Assembly: GCF_042665255.1 (NCBI RefSeq)
Contig: NZ_JBHTCD010000001.1
DNA: 64,000 nt
DNA from: Insolitispirillum peregrinum
Lineage (GTDB): Bacteria > Pseudomonadota > Alphaproteobacteria > Rhodospirillales > Rhodospirillaceae
Strand: one strand, 5' to 3'
A program made the position numbers and the translations under genes. Below the pieces are notes generated by a model, which saw only the letters and a list, made by a program, of their open reading frames with translations, searched no databases and was not told the origin of the DNA. This document shows, one piece after another, positions 15,611 to 24,723 of this stretch (positions are counted from its first letter, which is position 1; every line of letters starts with the position of its first letter).

Positions 15611-17263
15611 TCACAACGGAATGCTGTCGCCGACTTCATCCTGCAACTGCTTGCGCAGGATGAATTTCTGGATTTTCCCGGTCGAGGTCTTCGGCAGCTC
15701 GATGAAGCGGATGTCGCGCGGGCACTTGAAGTGCGCCAGGTTGTCGCGGCAGAACGCCTTCATGTCCTCGATGGTCACCGAGGAGCCGGGCTTCAGTTCG
15801 ATGAAGGCGCACGGGGTTTCCCCCCACTTTTCATCGGGCTTGGCCACCACAGCGGCCAGAGCCACTGCCGGATGCTTGTGCAGGACGCCTTCGACCTCGA
15901 TCGAGGAGATGTTTTCCCCGCCCGAGATGATGATGTCCTTGGAGCGGTCCTTCAACTGGATATAGCCATCGGGATGCATCACCCCCAGGTCACCGGTATG
16001 GAACCAGCCACCGGCAAAGGCTTCGTCGCTGGCGCGCGGGTTCTTGAGGTAGCCCTTCATCACCTGATTGCCACGGCAGAACACTTCGCCCAGCGTCTGC
16101 CCATCCCACGGCACCGGCTGCATGGTTTCCGCATCGGCGACCATCAGGTCTTCCTGCGCGGTATAGGCCACTCCCTGACGGGACTTCAGACGGGCGCGTT
16201 CGTCCATGTCGTTGGCGTCCCACTCGTCTTTCCACGCACACACCACACTCGGGCCATAGGTTTCGGTCAGGCCATAGACGTGGGTAACGCGGAACCCTTC
16301 ACGCTCCATCCCTGCCAGCACACTGGCCGGCGGCGGGGCGGCAGCGGTCATCACGTTGACGATGTGGTCAAAGTCGCGCTTTTCGTCTTCGCGGGCGTTC
16401 AGGATCAGCCCCAGAACGATCGGCGCCCCGTTGATGTAGGCCACCTTGTGGTCGGCAATCGCATCATAGATCACCTTGGCCGACACCCGGCGCTGGCAGA
16501 CAAAGGTCCCGGCCTTCATCGCCACCGTCCACGGGAAACACCAGGCGTTGCAGTGGAACATCGGCACGTTCGACAACAGAACCGGATGCTTGTCCATATT
16601 CCAGTCGAGCGCGTTCGACACAGCGGTCAGATAGGCACCACGATGGTGATAGACCACGCCCTTGGGGTTGCCGGTGGTGCCCGAGGTGTAGTTCAGGGCA
16701 ATGGCATCCCATTCATTGTCCGGCATTTTCCAGGCGTAATCCGGATCACCATCGGCAATCAGCGCCTCGTAATCCTTTTCGCCGATCGCCGGGCCGGGAT
16801 TGTCGCATTCCGGATCATCAATGAAGAACACCTTCGGCTTGTAGGCGACCTTGCCGAGAATATGGGTCACCAGTTCACCGAATTCGCGGTCGGCAATCAG
16901 GATCTTGCATTCGCCGTGATCGAGAATGAAGGCGATGTTGTCCGCATCCAGACGGGTGTTGATGGCGTTCAGAACGCCGCCGCACATCGGCACCCCGAAA
17001 TGGGCTTCGTACATTTCCGGCGTGTTGTGCGCCAGAATCGACACCGTATCCCCGGTCTGAACGCCCAGCCGTTCCAGCACAGAGGCCAGTTGACGGCTGC
17101 GGGCATAGGTTTCTTTCCAGGTGAAACGGCGCGCACCATGAACCACCGAAGTCCGATCCGGGAACACATGCGCCGCCCGCTTGATCATCGACAGCGGGGT
17201 CAGCGGAACATAGTTCGCCGCATTGCGGTCCAGGTGCAACTCATAGGGATTGGTGCCGGTCAC
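15611..17263 (-). CDS. Acyl-CoA synthetase (AMP-forming), AlkK-like
   Basis: The 550-aa protein is an ANL-superfamily ligase that activates a carboxylic acid to its CoA thioester through an acyl-adenylate. The P-loop-like LNYTSGTTGNPKGVVYHH (about 180-197), HVYGLTETYGP, the hinge GWFHTGDLGVMHPDGYIQLKDR and the catalytic Lys in the C-terminal KTSTGKIQKFILR are all present. The length and N-terminus (NPYELHLDRNAANYVPLTPL) fit the AlkK / medium-chain group. The start is a GTG with GGAGGAA five bases upstream; in-frame sequence up to 17368 lacks an SD. It is followed by a clear terminator, so it is probably a single-gene unit. Confidence 0.88.
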   Translation of the reverse strand: MTGTNPYELHLDRNAANYVPLTPLSMIKRAAHVFPDRTSVVHGARRFTWKETYARSRQLASVLERLGVQTGDTVSILAHNTPEMYEAHFGVPMCGGVLNAINTRLDADNIAFILDHGECKILIADREFGELVTHILGKVAYKPKVFFIDDPECDNPGPAIGEKDYEALIADGDPDYAWKMPDNEWDAIALNYTSGTTGNPKGVVYHHRGAYLTAVSNALDWNMDKHPVLLSNVPMFHCNAWCFPWTVAMKAGTFVCQRRVSAKVIYDAIADHKVAYINGAPIVLGLILNAREDEKRDFDHIVNVMTAAAPPPASVLAGMEREGFRVTHVYGLTETYGPSVVCAWKDEWDANDMDERARLKSRQGVAYTAQEDLMVADAETMQPVPWDGQTLGEVFCRGNQVMKGYLKNPRASDEAFAGGWFHTGDLGVMHPDGYIQLKDRSKDIIISGGENISSIEVEGVLHKHPAVALAAVVAKPDEKWGETPCAFIELKPGSSVTIEDMKAFCRDNLAHFKCPRDIRFIELPKTSTGKIQKFILRKQLQDEVGDSIPL

Positions 17264-17597
17264 GGTGTTTCCTCCACGATTGATTTTAACCGAACCAGAC
17301 CATCGTGCGCGCAACCCGCACAAAGCACGACAGCCTTTTCTTGACGTCACACCGCAGTCGGAAAACACCGGTTCCCGGGCTTTTTGCCGACCATCCCGTG
17401 CAACGCTCTAAACCTTACTTTAACTCCGGCACCCCCTGTTCGGCAATGCCTGCCATGCAGGGAGATTATGGTTATTTTTCGCCCTGCATCTCGCCCCTTG
17501 CCCTTCCCCGGATGAAAGAGCATCATGGCGGGCTTTTCCGGCACTTTCGCCCACCGTATCGCCCGCTGTGCGGGCCTTGCCTCTGGCTGTCCTGCAC
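17264..17597. other. Divergent intergenic region between acyl-CoA synthetase and MFS genes
   Basis: About 330 bp without a supportable gene. It should contain the two divergent promoters, but no confident -35/-10 pair or operator was recognised. Confidence 0.5.
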
Positions 17598-18788
17598 ATG
17601 ACCTCACCCTCTCCCGCCTCCACCCGCTCGTCCGAAGGGCTGCGTCTGGGGTTCCTCTATGCCGCCCTGTTCTCGGTGATCGGGGTCCAGATGCCGTTCT
17701 GGCCGCTATGGCTAAAGGACCGGGGCATGCAGCCGGTCGAAATCGGCATCCTGCTGGGGGCGATTTACTGGGCCAAGGTGGTCACCAACCCCTTGATTGC
17801 GCAGTTTGTTGACAGCCGGGGGCACCGCCGGATGGTGATGATTGCCCTCGCCTCGGCATCCATGCTGCTGTACGCCCTCTATCCGTTTGCCTACAGCTTT
17901 CCTGCCCTGTTGTGTCTGGGGGTTCTGGCCGGATCCTTGCTGGCCGGACTGATGCCGCTGACCGAAACCATCACCATGACCCTGACCACACAGGGGCGTC
18001 TTGACTATGGCCGCACCCGCCTGTGGGGCTCGCTGTCGTTCATCGCCCTGTCCGCGCTGGCCGGGCAAGCGGTCGATCACTGGGCGGCGTCCGGCATCCT
18101 GTGGCTGATCCTGCTCGGGGTGGCAGCAACAGTGGTAACCGTCGTGCGCGCGCCCGATCCGCCACTGATCAGCCGCAGCGGACCTAAACTTCCCTTTAGG
18201 GCGCTGTTCCGCAACCGCCGCTATCTGCTGTTTCTGGGCACCGCCGCCATCACGCAGGCCAGCCACTGCGTCTATTATGGCTTTGCCACCCTGTATTGGC
18301 AGTCTCAGGGGCTGGACGGCGGCACCATCGGGCTGTTGTGGAGCATTGGCGTGGTTGCCGAAATCGCCCTGTTCGCCTTTTCCGGCCGGATTGTGCAAAA
18401 GGTTGGCGCCGACACGCTGGTGTTGTTTGGGGCTGTCACCGGCATTGTCCGCTGGGCCGCGCTGGCCTTCATCACATCTCCGCTGGGATTGGCTCCGTTC
18501 CAGACCCTGCACGCCGCAACCTTTGGGGCCACCCATCTGGGCGCCATGCACACCATCGCCCGCGACGTTGATCCTCGCCTGCAAGTCCGCGCCCAGGCGC
18601 TGTATTCGTCGGTTGCGATGGGCCTGATCCCCGGTATTGCCCTGCTGGCAGCCGGACCGGCCTATCAGGCCTTTGGCGGACTGGCGTTTCTGGGTGCGAT
18701 GGTCCTGTCGATCCTTGCCAGCCTGTGCGGCTATGCCTTTGTCCGCAGCCCGCGCCAGATATCCGATTATTCCCCACCAGCCCCTTGA
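17598..18788 (+). CDS. Major facilitator superfamily transporter, HcaT/LacY-like
   Basis: The protein has about 12 predicted membrane helices with the MFS layout and the short loop DSRGHRRMVMIALASA between helices 2 and 3, equivalent to the conserved MFS loop. The pattern (GFLYAALFSVIGVQMPFWPLWLKDRG at the start, MGLIPGIALLAAGPAYQAFG near the end) resembles the MFS_1-like group with the phenylpropionate permease HcaT. The substrate cannot be told. The ATG at 17598 is chosen; a GTG at 17568 is in the same frame and neither has a strong SD. It lies head to tail with copA, 64 bp apart. Confidence 0.82.
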   Translation: MTSPSPASTRSSEGLRLGFLYAALFSVIGVQMPFWPLWLKDRGMQPVEIGILLGAIYWAKVVTNPLIAQFVDSRGHRRMVMIALASASMLLYALYPFAYSFPALLCLGVLAGSLLAGLMPLTETITMTLTTQGRLDYGRTRLWGSLSFIALSALAGQAVDHWAASGILWLILLGVAATVVTVVRAPDPPLISRSGPKLPFRALFRNRRYLLFLGTAAITQASHCVYYGFATLYWQSQGLDGGTIGLLWSIGVVAEIALFAFSGRIVQKVGADTLVLFGAVTGIVRWAALAFITSPLGLAPFQTLHAATFGATHLGAMHTIARDVDPRLQVRAQALYSSVAMGLIPGIALLAAGPAYQAFGGLAFLGAMVLSILASLCGYAFVRSPRQISDYSPPAP

Positions 18789-18852
18789 CCGTTGCCTCTG
18801 CAGGTCTTCTATATCGAGACAGCCGCCTTTCCCTGACGAAAGCCCCGCCGTC

Positions 18853-21297
18853 ATGAGCCATTCTGCCGCCGCGCTGAAAAAAGCCAGCTTCCCCATCAAC
18901 GGCATGACCTGCGCCGCCTGTTCCGGGCGATTGCAGCGCGTGCTGGGAAAGCAACCCGGCGTGCAGAGTGCCGACGTCAGTCTGGCCAGCGAGCGGGCCG
19001 ACATAACCTTTGACCCCGCCAGCACCACCGCCGAGACGCTGGCGCAAGCGGTCAGTGCCGCCGGTTTCAGCGTCCCCGAGCAAACCCTGACCGTCCAGAT
19101 TGGTGGCATGACCTGCGCCGCCTGCTCGACCCGGCTGGAAAAGGTTCTCGGCAAGGTTCCCGGCATCCACAGCGTCAGCGTCAACCTTGCCACCGAACAG
19201 GCCAGACTGACCGTTCTGACCGGTGTTGTGCCCCCGGCAGACATCCTGGATGCCGTCCAGCGGGCCGGCTTCAGCGGAACCCTGCTCACCTCGGACGCCG
19301 AACAGCATCAGCAGGCAATGGCCACCGCCCGCAAAGCCAGCCGCCACGATCTGACCGTCGTGCTGGTGTCGGCGGCCCTGACCCTGCCCCTACTCAGCGA
19401 AATGCTGGCGCATTTTGGCCTGCTGTCATGGCGGTTGCCGCCGATGGTGCAACTGCTGTTGGCCTCGATTGTCCAGTTCACCGTCGGGCTGCGGTTTTAT
19501 CGCGGCGCGTGGAAAAGCCTGCGCTCGGGCAGTGGCAACATGGATGTGCTGGTGGTGCTGGGAACCTCGGCCGCCTGGGGCCTGTCAGCATGGCGCACCT
19601 TCACCATCCCGCACCACCCCGAGCTGTATTTCGAAGCCTCTGCGGTGGTGGTGACACTGGTCCTGCTGGGCAAATGGCTGGAAGGACGGGCCAAACGCGG
19701 TGCGGCGGCGGCCATCCATGCCCTGATGGCCTTGCGCCCCCCGGTTGCCCGCGTGCTGCGCAACGGGCAGGAAGTCGAACTTCCGCCCGAGGCCGTCGCA
19801 CTGGGAGATCAGGTGATCGTGCGCCCCGGCGAGCGTTTTCCGGTCGATGGCGTGGTGATCCAGGGGAACAGTGCGGTTGACGAAAGCCTGCTGACCGGCG
19901 AAAGCCTGCCTGTTGCCAAAGCCCCCGGAGACAGCGTTACCGGCGGAGCCATCAACGGAACCGGCCTGCTGATCGTCGAGACAACCGCTGTGGGCAGCAA
20001 CAGCACGCTGGCCCGCATCATCCGGCTGGTCTCCGACGCGCAAGCGTCAAAGGCACCGGTGCAGAAGCTGGTCGATCATATTTCAGCTGTCTTTGTCCCG
20101 GTGGTGCTGGTTCTTGCCGCGATGACCTTTGCGGTCTGGTGGCTGGGCTTCGGGGCCCCCAATCTGGCCTTTGCTGCCGCTGTTGCGGTGCTGGTGATCG
20201 CCTGCCCCTGTGCTCTGGGGCTGGCGACACCGACCGCCATCATGGTCGGTACCGGCGTTGCCGCCCGTCATGGCATCCTGATCAAGAATGCCGAAGCCCT
20301 GGAACGTGCCCATGCCGTTACCGCTGTCGTATTTGACAAGACTGGCACCCTGACCATCGGGCAACCGACGGTCGGCAGCCTGCATCCGGTCACGGGGACA
20401 CCCGAGGCGCTGTTGACGCTGGTCGCCGCCGCCCAGCAGGGCAGCGAACACCCGCTTGGCAAAGCGATCCTCAGCGAAGCCGCCAGCCGCTCCCTACCGT
20501 TGCCGCCCCTGCAAGGCTTTCAGGCTGTCCCCGGCCGTGGCATTCAGGCCACCCTTGCCGGGGCTTCGGTGATCATTGGCAGCCGGGCCTTTATGGAGCT
20601 GAACGGGGTGGTCGTACCACCTGCGCTGGAGCAAACGGCCAACGATCTGGAACAACAGGGCAACAGCGTCATCTGGGCAGCGCAGGATGGCGGACACGGC
20701 CCGTCGCTGAACGGCCTGATCGCCCTCAGCGACGCCCCCCGCCCGACAGCAGCCGCCGCAGTACAAGCGTTGCAGCAAGCTGGCATCCATGTGGTGATGC
20801 TGACCGGCGATCGGACCCAAACCGCCGAAGCGATTGCCGCCCCGCTGGGGATCAGCGATATCCGGGCCGAAGTCCTGCCCGATCAAAAAGCCGCGCAGGT
20901 CGACTCCTTGCAAGCACAGGGATATATCGTCGCCATGGTCGGCGATGGCGTCAACGATGCTCCCGCCCTTGCCAAGGCTGATGTGGCAATGGCGATGGGC
21001 AGCGGATCGGACGTGGCGATGGAAACTGCCGACCTGACCCTGATGCGCAGCGATCCGGCGCTGGTGGCGCAGGCACTGAACATCAGCGCCGCCACCTACC
21101 GCAAAATCCGCCAGAACCTGTTCTGGGCTTTTGCCTACAACGTGGTCGCCCTGCCGCTGGCCGCCAGCGGCAGCCTCAGCCCGGCGCTGGCCGGGGCGGC
21201 GATGGCCTTTTCCAGCGTCAGTGTGGTCAGTAATTCCCTGCTGCTACGCCGCTGGCGCATTGTTGTTGCGAAAAGCTGTGAGCATGCTTCACATTGA
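18853..21297 (+). CDS. copA: Copper-exporting P1B-type ATPase with two heavy-metal-binding domains
   Basis: The 814-aa protein has two N-terminal HMA domains, each with GMTCAAC (the first at about 17-23, the second about 67 residues later). Eight membrane helices include the Cu-binding CPC at 451-453, followed by the phosphorylation motif DKTGTLT (Asp495), a HP-type nucleotide-binding motif (GSEHPLGKA) and the GDGVNDAPALAKADVAMAMG hinge. This is the Cu(I)-export subgroup (P1B-1). The start at 18853 begins MSHSAAALKK; the same frame is open upstream inside the MFS gene but is not credible. The stop is five bases from the end of a convergent gene. No cueR gene or site was recognised. Confidence 0.95.
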   Translation: MSHSAAALKKASFPINGMTCAACSGRLQRVLGKQPGVQSADVSLASERADITFDPASTTAETLAQAVSAAGFSVPEQTLTVQIGGMTCAACSTRLEKVLGKVPGIHSVSVNLATEQARLTVLTGVVPPADILDAVQRAGFSGTLLTSDAEQHQQAMATARKASRHDLTVVLVSAALTLPLLSEMLAHFGLLSWRLPPMVQLLLASIVQFTVGLRFYRGAWKSLRSGSGNMDVLVVLGTSAAWGLSAWRTFTIPHHPELYFEASAVVVTLVLLGKWLEGRAKRGAAAAIHALMALRPPVARVLRNGQEVELPPEAVALGDQVIVRPGERFPVDGVVIQGNSAVDESLLTGESLPVAKAPGDSVTGGAINGTGLLIVETTAVGSNSTLARIIRLVSDAQASKAPVQKLVDHISAVFVPVVLVLAAMTFAVWWLGFGAPNLAFAAAVAVLVIACPCALGLATPTAIMVGTGVAARHGILIKNAEALERAHAVTAVVFDKTGTLTIGQPTVGSLHPVTGTPEALLTLVAAAQQGSEHPLGKAILSEAASRSLPLPPLQGFQAVPGRGIQATLAGASVIIGSRAFMELNGVVVPPALEQTANDLEQQGNSVIWAAQDGGHGPSLNGLIALSDAPRPTAAAAVQALQQAGIHVVMLTGDRTQTAEAIAAPLGISDIRAEVLPDQKAAQVDSLQAQGYIVAMVGDGVNDAPALAKADVAMAMGSGSDVAMETADLTLMRSDPALVAQALNISAATYRKIRQNLFWAFAYNVVALPLAASGSLSPALAGAAMAFSSVSVVSNSLLLRRWRIVVAKSCEHASH

Positions 21298-21301
21298 AAG
21301 C

Positions 21302-21622
21302 TCACAGCTCTGACCATTTGCCCGCAAGGCGCGCCTGTAACTCGATGTAGTCATACAGGTCACTCAGCATGAAGTGACGGACCTCCGGGTCGGACAGCTT
21401 GGCAACCGCACCGGCATCCCCGGCCAGATACTTCTGCGCCGTGGTGACAAAGGGACGGGGCATGGCAAGGTTAAAGCCCGAAGACTGCGCCAGCAACCGG
21501 CACACCTGCTCGAACAGGAACCGGTACTGATCTTCCTTTTCGGAGGTCAGATAGATCTTGTCCAGTCGACCGCCGTACAGCCGGAACAGGTCAAGGTAAT
21601 CGTCAATATCGGGAACAGGCAT
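21302..21622 (-). CDS. Small conserved-looking protein downstream of the SagB-type oxidoreductase
   Basis: A 106-aa acidic, helical, soluble protein rich in Tyr and Leu (IDDYLDLFRLYGGRLDKIYL, SDLYDYIELQARLAG). No family was recognised. The ATG at 21622 has GGAG about eight bases upstream and lies 53 bases past the stop of the SagB-type gene, so the two are probably co-transcribed. The frame is open further upstream inside the SagB gene but without an SD. Confidence 0.6.
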   Translation of the reverse strand: MPVPDIDDYLDLFRLYGGRLDKIYLTSEKEDQYRFLFEQVCRLLAQSSGFNLAMPRPFVTTAQKYLAGDAGAVAKLSDPEVRHFMLSDLYDYIELQARLAGKWSEL

Positions 21623-21674
21623 CAACAAGGCTCCGGTCTCGGGGTGGGAGGGCCTTGGGGGAGCCAGTGGTATT

Positions 21675-23363
21675 TCAGCCTTCCTGCGCTGATCCGTCAA
21701 GAGAAACGGCAACAGGATAGGCCGGTTCGCTTTGCAAACGCGGGTCGTCAATCGCCGCCCCGATGGTGAAATGATAGACCGTTTGCCAACGGCCATCCGC
21801 CCCACCGCGCAGCCCGCTGAGCGCCACGCTGTCATCATCCATGAAGCATCCAATGCCGGTGCCGCGCAAGCCGCTGGCTTCGGCCTCCAGATAGAGGATT
21901 TGTCCCAACAACCCGGCTTCCCAGTGCAGACGCCGATAGGCCCACGCCCCTTCGCGGGCCAGCGTTTCGGCCATATCGGCCACCATCACCACCGTCACAG
22001 CGCCCCGCCCTGCAATGCCCTGATAGCACGACATCTGCGAGGCCAGTCGCCGCAGGTCCTGCGCCTCAGGCAAGCCATACAGGGGCAGATGCGGATCGGC
22101 AGCCTGCCACGGTCGCCCGGCAGACCATTGCGGCCAGTCCGGTAGCCCCCGGTCCAGAAGGTAGGCCCCGGGGGCAAAACCCTCGACACCATGCACCAGA
22201 AACATCAGCTGGATGGCAGGCTGAAACGGCAGAGCATGCAGCGGCGACCATCTCTCCACCCCCGGCAACACGCGCCCGAGCAACCGCCGAAAATCCGCCG
22301 CACGCATCGTCCCCGCCGGGTCCATGCGCTGGGCGCTACGGCGCTGGCGGATCAGCCTGTCTGCCGGGCAGTCATGTTCAAGGGCCGGGTCCACTGGCAA
22401 GCACCGGGGTTCAGGCCAGCAGACGGGCACGTCCACCGTTTTCCGGGTCACGGATTCGGCCAGCGCCACCTCTGGCCAGACAATCATTTCACGGCTGACC
22501 TGCGAGGCCCGCCCCTGCCAGTTCACTGTCCCGGTCACCGCACGAAGTGGTGCCAGATCGGGCGGCAGCGCCTGTTGACCACCGCTTTCAAGCCAGATCA
22601 GCACGTCCGGGCGTTCCCGTTCCCGATCCGCATAGCTGTCGCTATCGCTCAGCCCCAGCAAGGCCTCGATGTCATCATCAGTCAGCCGTGGGTCAACGGC
22701 TGCCCCCCAGCCACAGACGCGCGCTGCATAGGCCAGGCTTCCGACCGCATGCCCCACATCCAGCTGGCAATAGCGGAATGCGCGCGAGCCATATTTCCAC
22801 TCTTCCCGCCAGCCAATCGACGACAGCCCGGCCATGCCGACATGGTCAGGATAGGCATGCCGCAACGCCTGCACCTGCTGTTCGCCCAGTTCGGCCCGGC
22901 ATTCCAGCGCATGATCCAGCGGGTGATAATGATAAACCCCGGCAGGCAGCCCGACCGCCTCTCCCCACAGCAGCAGATAGGCTTCGGTTGGGTGCAGGTT
23001 GCCACTTGATGGCACACAGCGCAATGCCCAGCGAGCCCCATCGGCGGCTTTCCATGCACTCAGCCCCCATGCCAGTTCGCACAGCAGCCCAATGGTTGAG
23101 GCACTGAAAGACAACGATGGCAGTGCGTCCCGATGCAGCTGATGGAATCCAGCAGCCTGAACGCGCCGGTGCAGCGGCAGGGCAATACGCCGGGTCTGCT
23201 CAAAGGTCCGAAAGGGGTCCGGCTGGGAGTCCCAGTCAAGGAATCCCGGCGATGGAGCATACCCACGCGAGGAATGCTTGCTGGCCTGATGATACAACAG
23301 GATGCGCGATCGCTCGGCGGCGTCGTTACCTTGCCCGTCAGGAGGTTGCAGCCCGGCACTCAT
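21675..23363 (-). CDS. SagB-type dehydrogenase with two nitroreductase domains
   Basis: The 562-aa protein has an N-terminal LLYHQASKHSSRGY segment characteristic of SagB/ThcOx-type FMN oxidases, then a first nitroreductase domain (about 75-270, with RCVPSSGNLHPTEAYLL and GVYHYHPLDHALE). A second divergent copy follows (about 325-545, with RRSAQRMDPAGTM and EAGLLGQILYLEAEASGLRGTGIG). SagB enzymes oxidise azolines in thiazole/oxazole-modified peptides, but stand-alone doubled versions occur widely with unknown function. No cyclodehydratase, precursor peptide or transporter is next to it. The ATG at 23363 has GGGAG nine bases upstream. Confidence 0.82.
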   Translation of the reverse strand: MSAGLQPPDGQGNDAAERSRILLYHQASKHSSRGYAPSPGFLDWDSQPDPFRTFEQTRRIALPLHRRVQAAGFHQLHRDALPSLSFSASTIGLLCELAWGLSAWKAADGARWALRCVPSSGNLHPTEAYLLLWGEAVGLPAGVYHYHPLDHALECRAELGEQQVQALRHAYPDHVGMAGLSSIGWREEWKYGSRAFRYCQLDVGHAVGSLAYAARVCGWGAAVDPRLTDDDIEALLGLSDSDSYADRERERPDVLIWLESGGQQALPPDLAPLRAVTGTVNWQGRASQVSREMIVWPEVALAESVTRKTVDVPVCWPEPRCLPVDPALEHDCPADRLIRQRRSAQRMDPAGTMRAADFRRLLGRVLPGVERWSPLHALPFQPAIQLMFLVHGVEGFAPGAYLLDRGLPDWPQWSAGRPWQAADPHLPLYGLPEAQDLRRLASQMSCYQGIAGRGAVTVVMVADMAETLAREGAWAYRRLHWEAGLLGQILYLEAEASGLRGTGIGCFMDDDSVALSGLRGGADGRWQTVYHFTIGAAIDDPRLQSEPAYPVAVSLDGSAQEG

Positions 23364-23410
23364 CGCGTGTGCTCCCGATCCTGACAAGGCGTCATCTTAC
23401 CCCGGCACGC

Positions 23411-23764
23411 TCAACCCAGGACGCTCAGGGCCTGCTGCGTCATTTTCTCTTCTGCGCTCACCATGGTGGCGCTGGCGGCATAGGCATTGCGGGCCTGTTG
23501 CAGCTGAACAACATCGCTGACCGGGTCCGTCGCAGCATCGGCGGCGGGCACAGCCTGTTGCTCGGGGGCCCGTGCCGACCAGACCGCCGCCTGATCCACC
23601 ATCTGCGTCCGACCGGTAGAGGCTGCAGCGCTGCTGCGCAGGGCTTCGTTCTCGGCTTCAGCCTGAACGCTGGAATTCGAGTGGGCAAGGTGGATCGCGG
23701 CCGTGGCAGCCTGCTGCTCGGCGTTGCGTAATCCGGCCAATGCCATTGACAAGGAATCAGACAT
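23411..23764 (-). CDS. Small protein resembling flagellar basal-body rod proteins
   Basis: The 117-aa protein starts MSDSLSMALAGLRNAEQQA and ends with VVQLQQARNAYAASATMVSAEEKMTQQALSVLG. The N-terminal ALAGL..AEQ and C-terminal Q.ARNAYAA....AEEKM..LS.LG patterns match the two coiled-coil-forming ends of rod/hook proteins such as FlgC. It is short, the middle is Ala/Ser-rich, and no other flagellar genes are present, so the role is uncertain. It follows a hypothetical gene on the same strand with a 72-bp gap. Confidence 0.6.
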   Translation of the reverse strand: MSDSLSMALAGLRNAEQQAATAAIHLAHSNSSVQAEAENEALRSSAAASTGRTQMVDQAAVWSARAPEQQAVPAADAATDPVSDVVQLQQARNAYAASATMVSAEEKMTQQALSVLG

Positions 23765-23836
23765 GATCGGGGTTCCTGTCCCAAAAAGCACGCTTTTGAT
23801 TTGGGGAAGGCTGCCCGCTCTGACAAGAGCGGGGCT

Positions 23837-24259
23837 TTACAGCAAGCGGTTGACGGTCCCACCAAGGGGACGGACCACACCATTATTGGTCACTGCCCGC
23901 ATCGCATTTTCATACAGCATCGCCCCGAAGCGCAGGGTCGGCATCGGCAGGACGTCATGCATGGCCTGATAATTGACCAGCGTGGTCCCGACTTCCTCGG
24001 TGGCCAGAATGTCCCCAAAACGAACACCGTCGAGCAGCGAGCGGTTGCCCTTTTTCTGCCCGCGATCATCATAGCTCTGGAAGCCACCCCAACTGCTGCT
24101 GAAATCAAGGGTGTCGCTGTCTGGTCCAGCAGCGTTGGCCCCGGACAGGCCGCTGACTTGCTGAAACAGATCGGTTGGCGCAGCATGGTTCGCCGCCGCA
24201 GAGCGCGACGTCGATGCTGACGGCATCGTAATTGTCTGCTGTCCAACCTTGAGGCTCAT
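23837..24259 (-). CDS. Hypothetical protein
   Basis: A 140-aa soluble protein (MSLKVGQQTITMPSAS ... GGTVNRLL) with a disordered Ser/Ala-rich N-terminal third and a more ordered C-terminal part (LATEEVGTTLVNYQAMHDVL, RFGAMLYENAMRAVTNNG). Not recognised. The ATG at 24259 has AAGGAGAGG about six bases upstream, a strong SD that decides the start over 24277. It is the first gene of a short minus-strand group with the rod-like protein. Confidence 0.6.
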   Translation of the reverse strand: MSLKVGQQTITMPSASTSRSAAANHAAPTDLFQQVSGLSGANAAGPDSDTLDFSSSWGGFQSYDDRGQKKGNRSLLDGVRFGDILATEEVGTTLVNYQAMHDVLPMPTLRFGAMLYENAMRAVTNNGVVRPLGGTVNRLL

Positions 24260-24723
24260 GGCATGCCTCTCCTTCACACCCCAAAAACAGCCCTCTCATT
24301 CCAGAGGGCGCTCATTCCCCAGATCCACAATCCTCATGAAAACTGGCGGCGTTCGTCGGGAAAGAAAGCACTTCAGCTTTTCCTGCGCTACTCACCACAT
24401 TCCCATCTTTGCAGGGCATGTTCACCCCATGCCCACCTGTCACACGTCAGCCCTGAAAAACAAATCACAGGGCCATCAACCAAAAGGACGCACGACAATC
24501 ATACTGCTCCATGCAGGGTACACGTCCTTACCCCAAAAGGCCAACACCAAATCAGCCTGCCTGATCAATTGAACGCAATTTGATGAATTTTTCCCTGCAA
24601 ATCTGCACCAATATGCCCAGGCAGAAACATCATTGAGACAATATTCCTGTCGGGCTTATCGGTCCTTCAGCTCGCCCCGGACCAGCGTGCGGTAAACCTG
24701 ACGCATGCACGCTGGTCTAACTT
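24260..24723. other. 464-bp gene-free region
   Basis: No coding frame with an SD is seen. The region should hold the promoter for the minus-strand gene starting at 24259, and it contains the 38-bp hairpin repeat at 24680-24717 right after the DUF805 stop. Base composition falls towards the AT-rich DUF805 island. Confidence 0.5.
24680..24717. repeat. 38-bp REP-like hairpin, copy 2
   Basis: GACCAGCGTGC ... GCACGCTGGTC as in 11190-11227, with the centre GGTAAACCTGACGCAT against GTTCAACCTGACGCAT in copy 1. It lies seven bases past the end of the third DUF805 gene, without a T-run on that strand. Confidence 0.75.

Noticed and set aside
15731..17344. 537-codon open frame antisense to the acyl-CoA synthetase gene
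   Set aside because: Shadow of a strongly supported gene; no SD and no family pattern.
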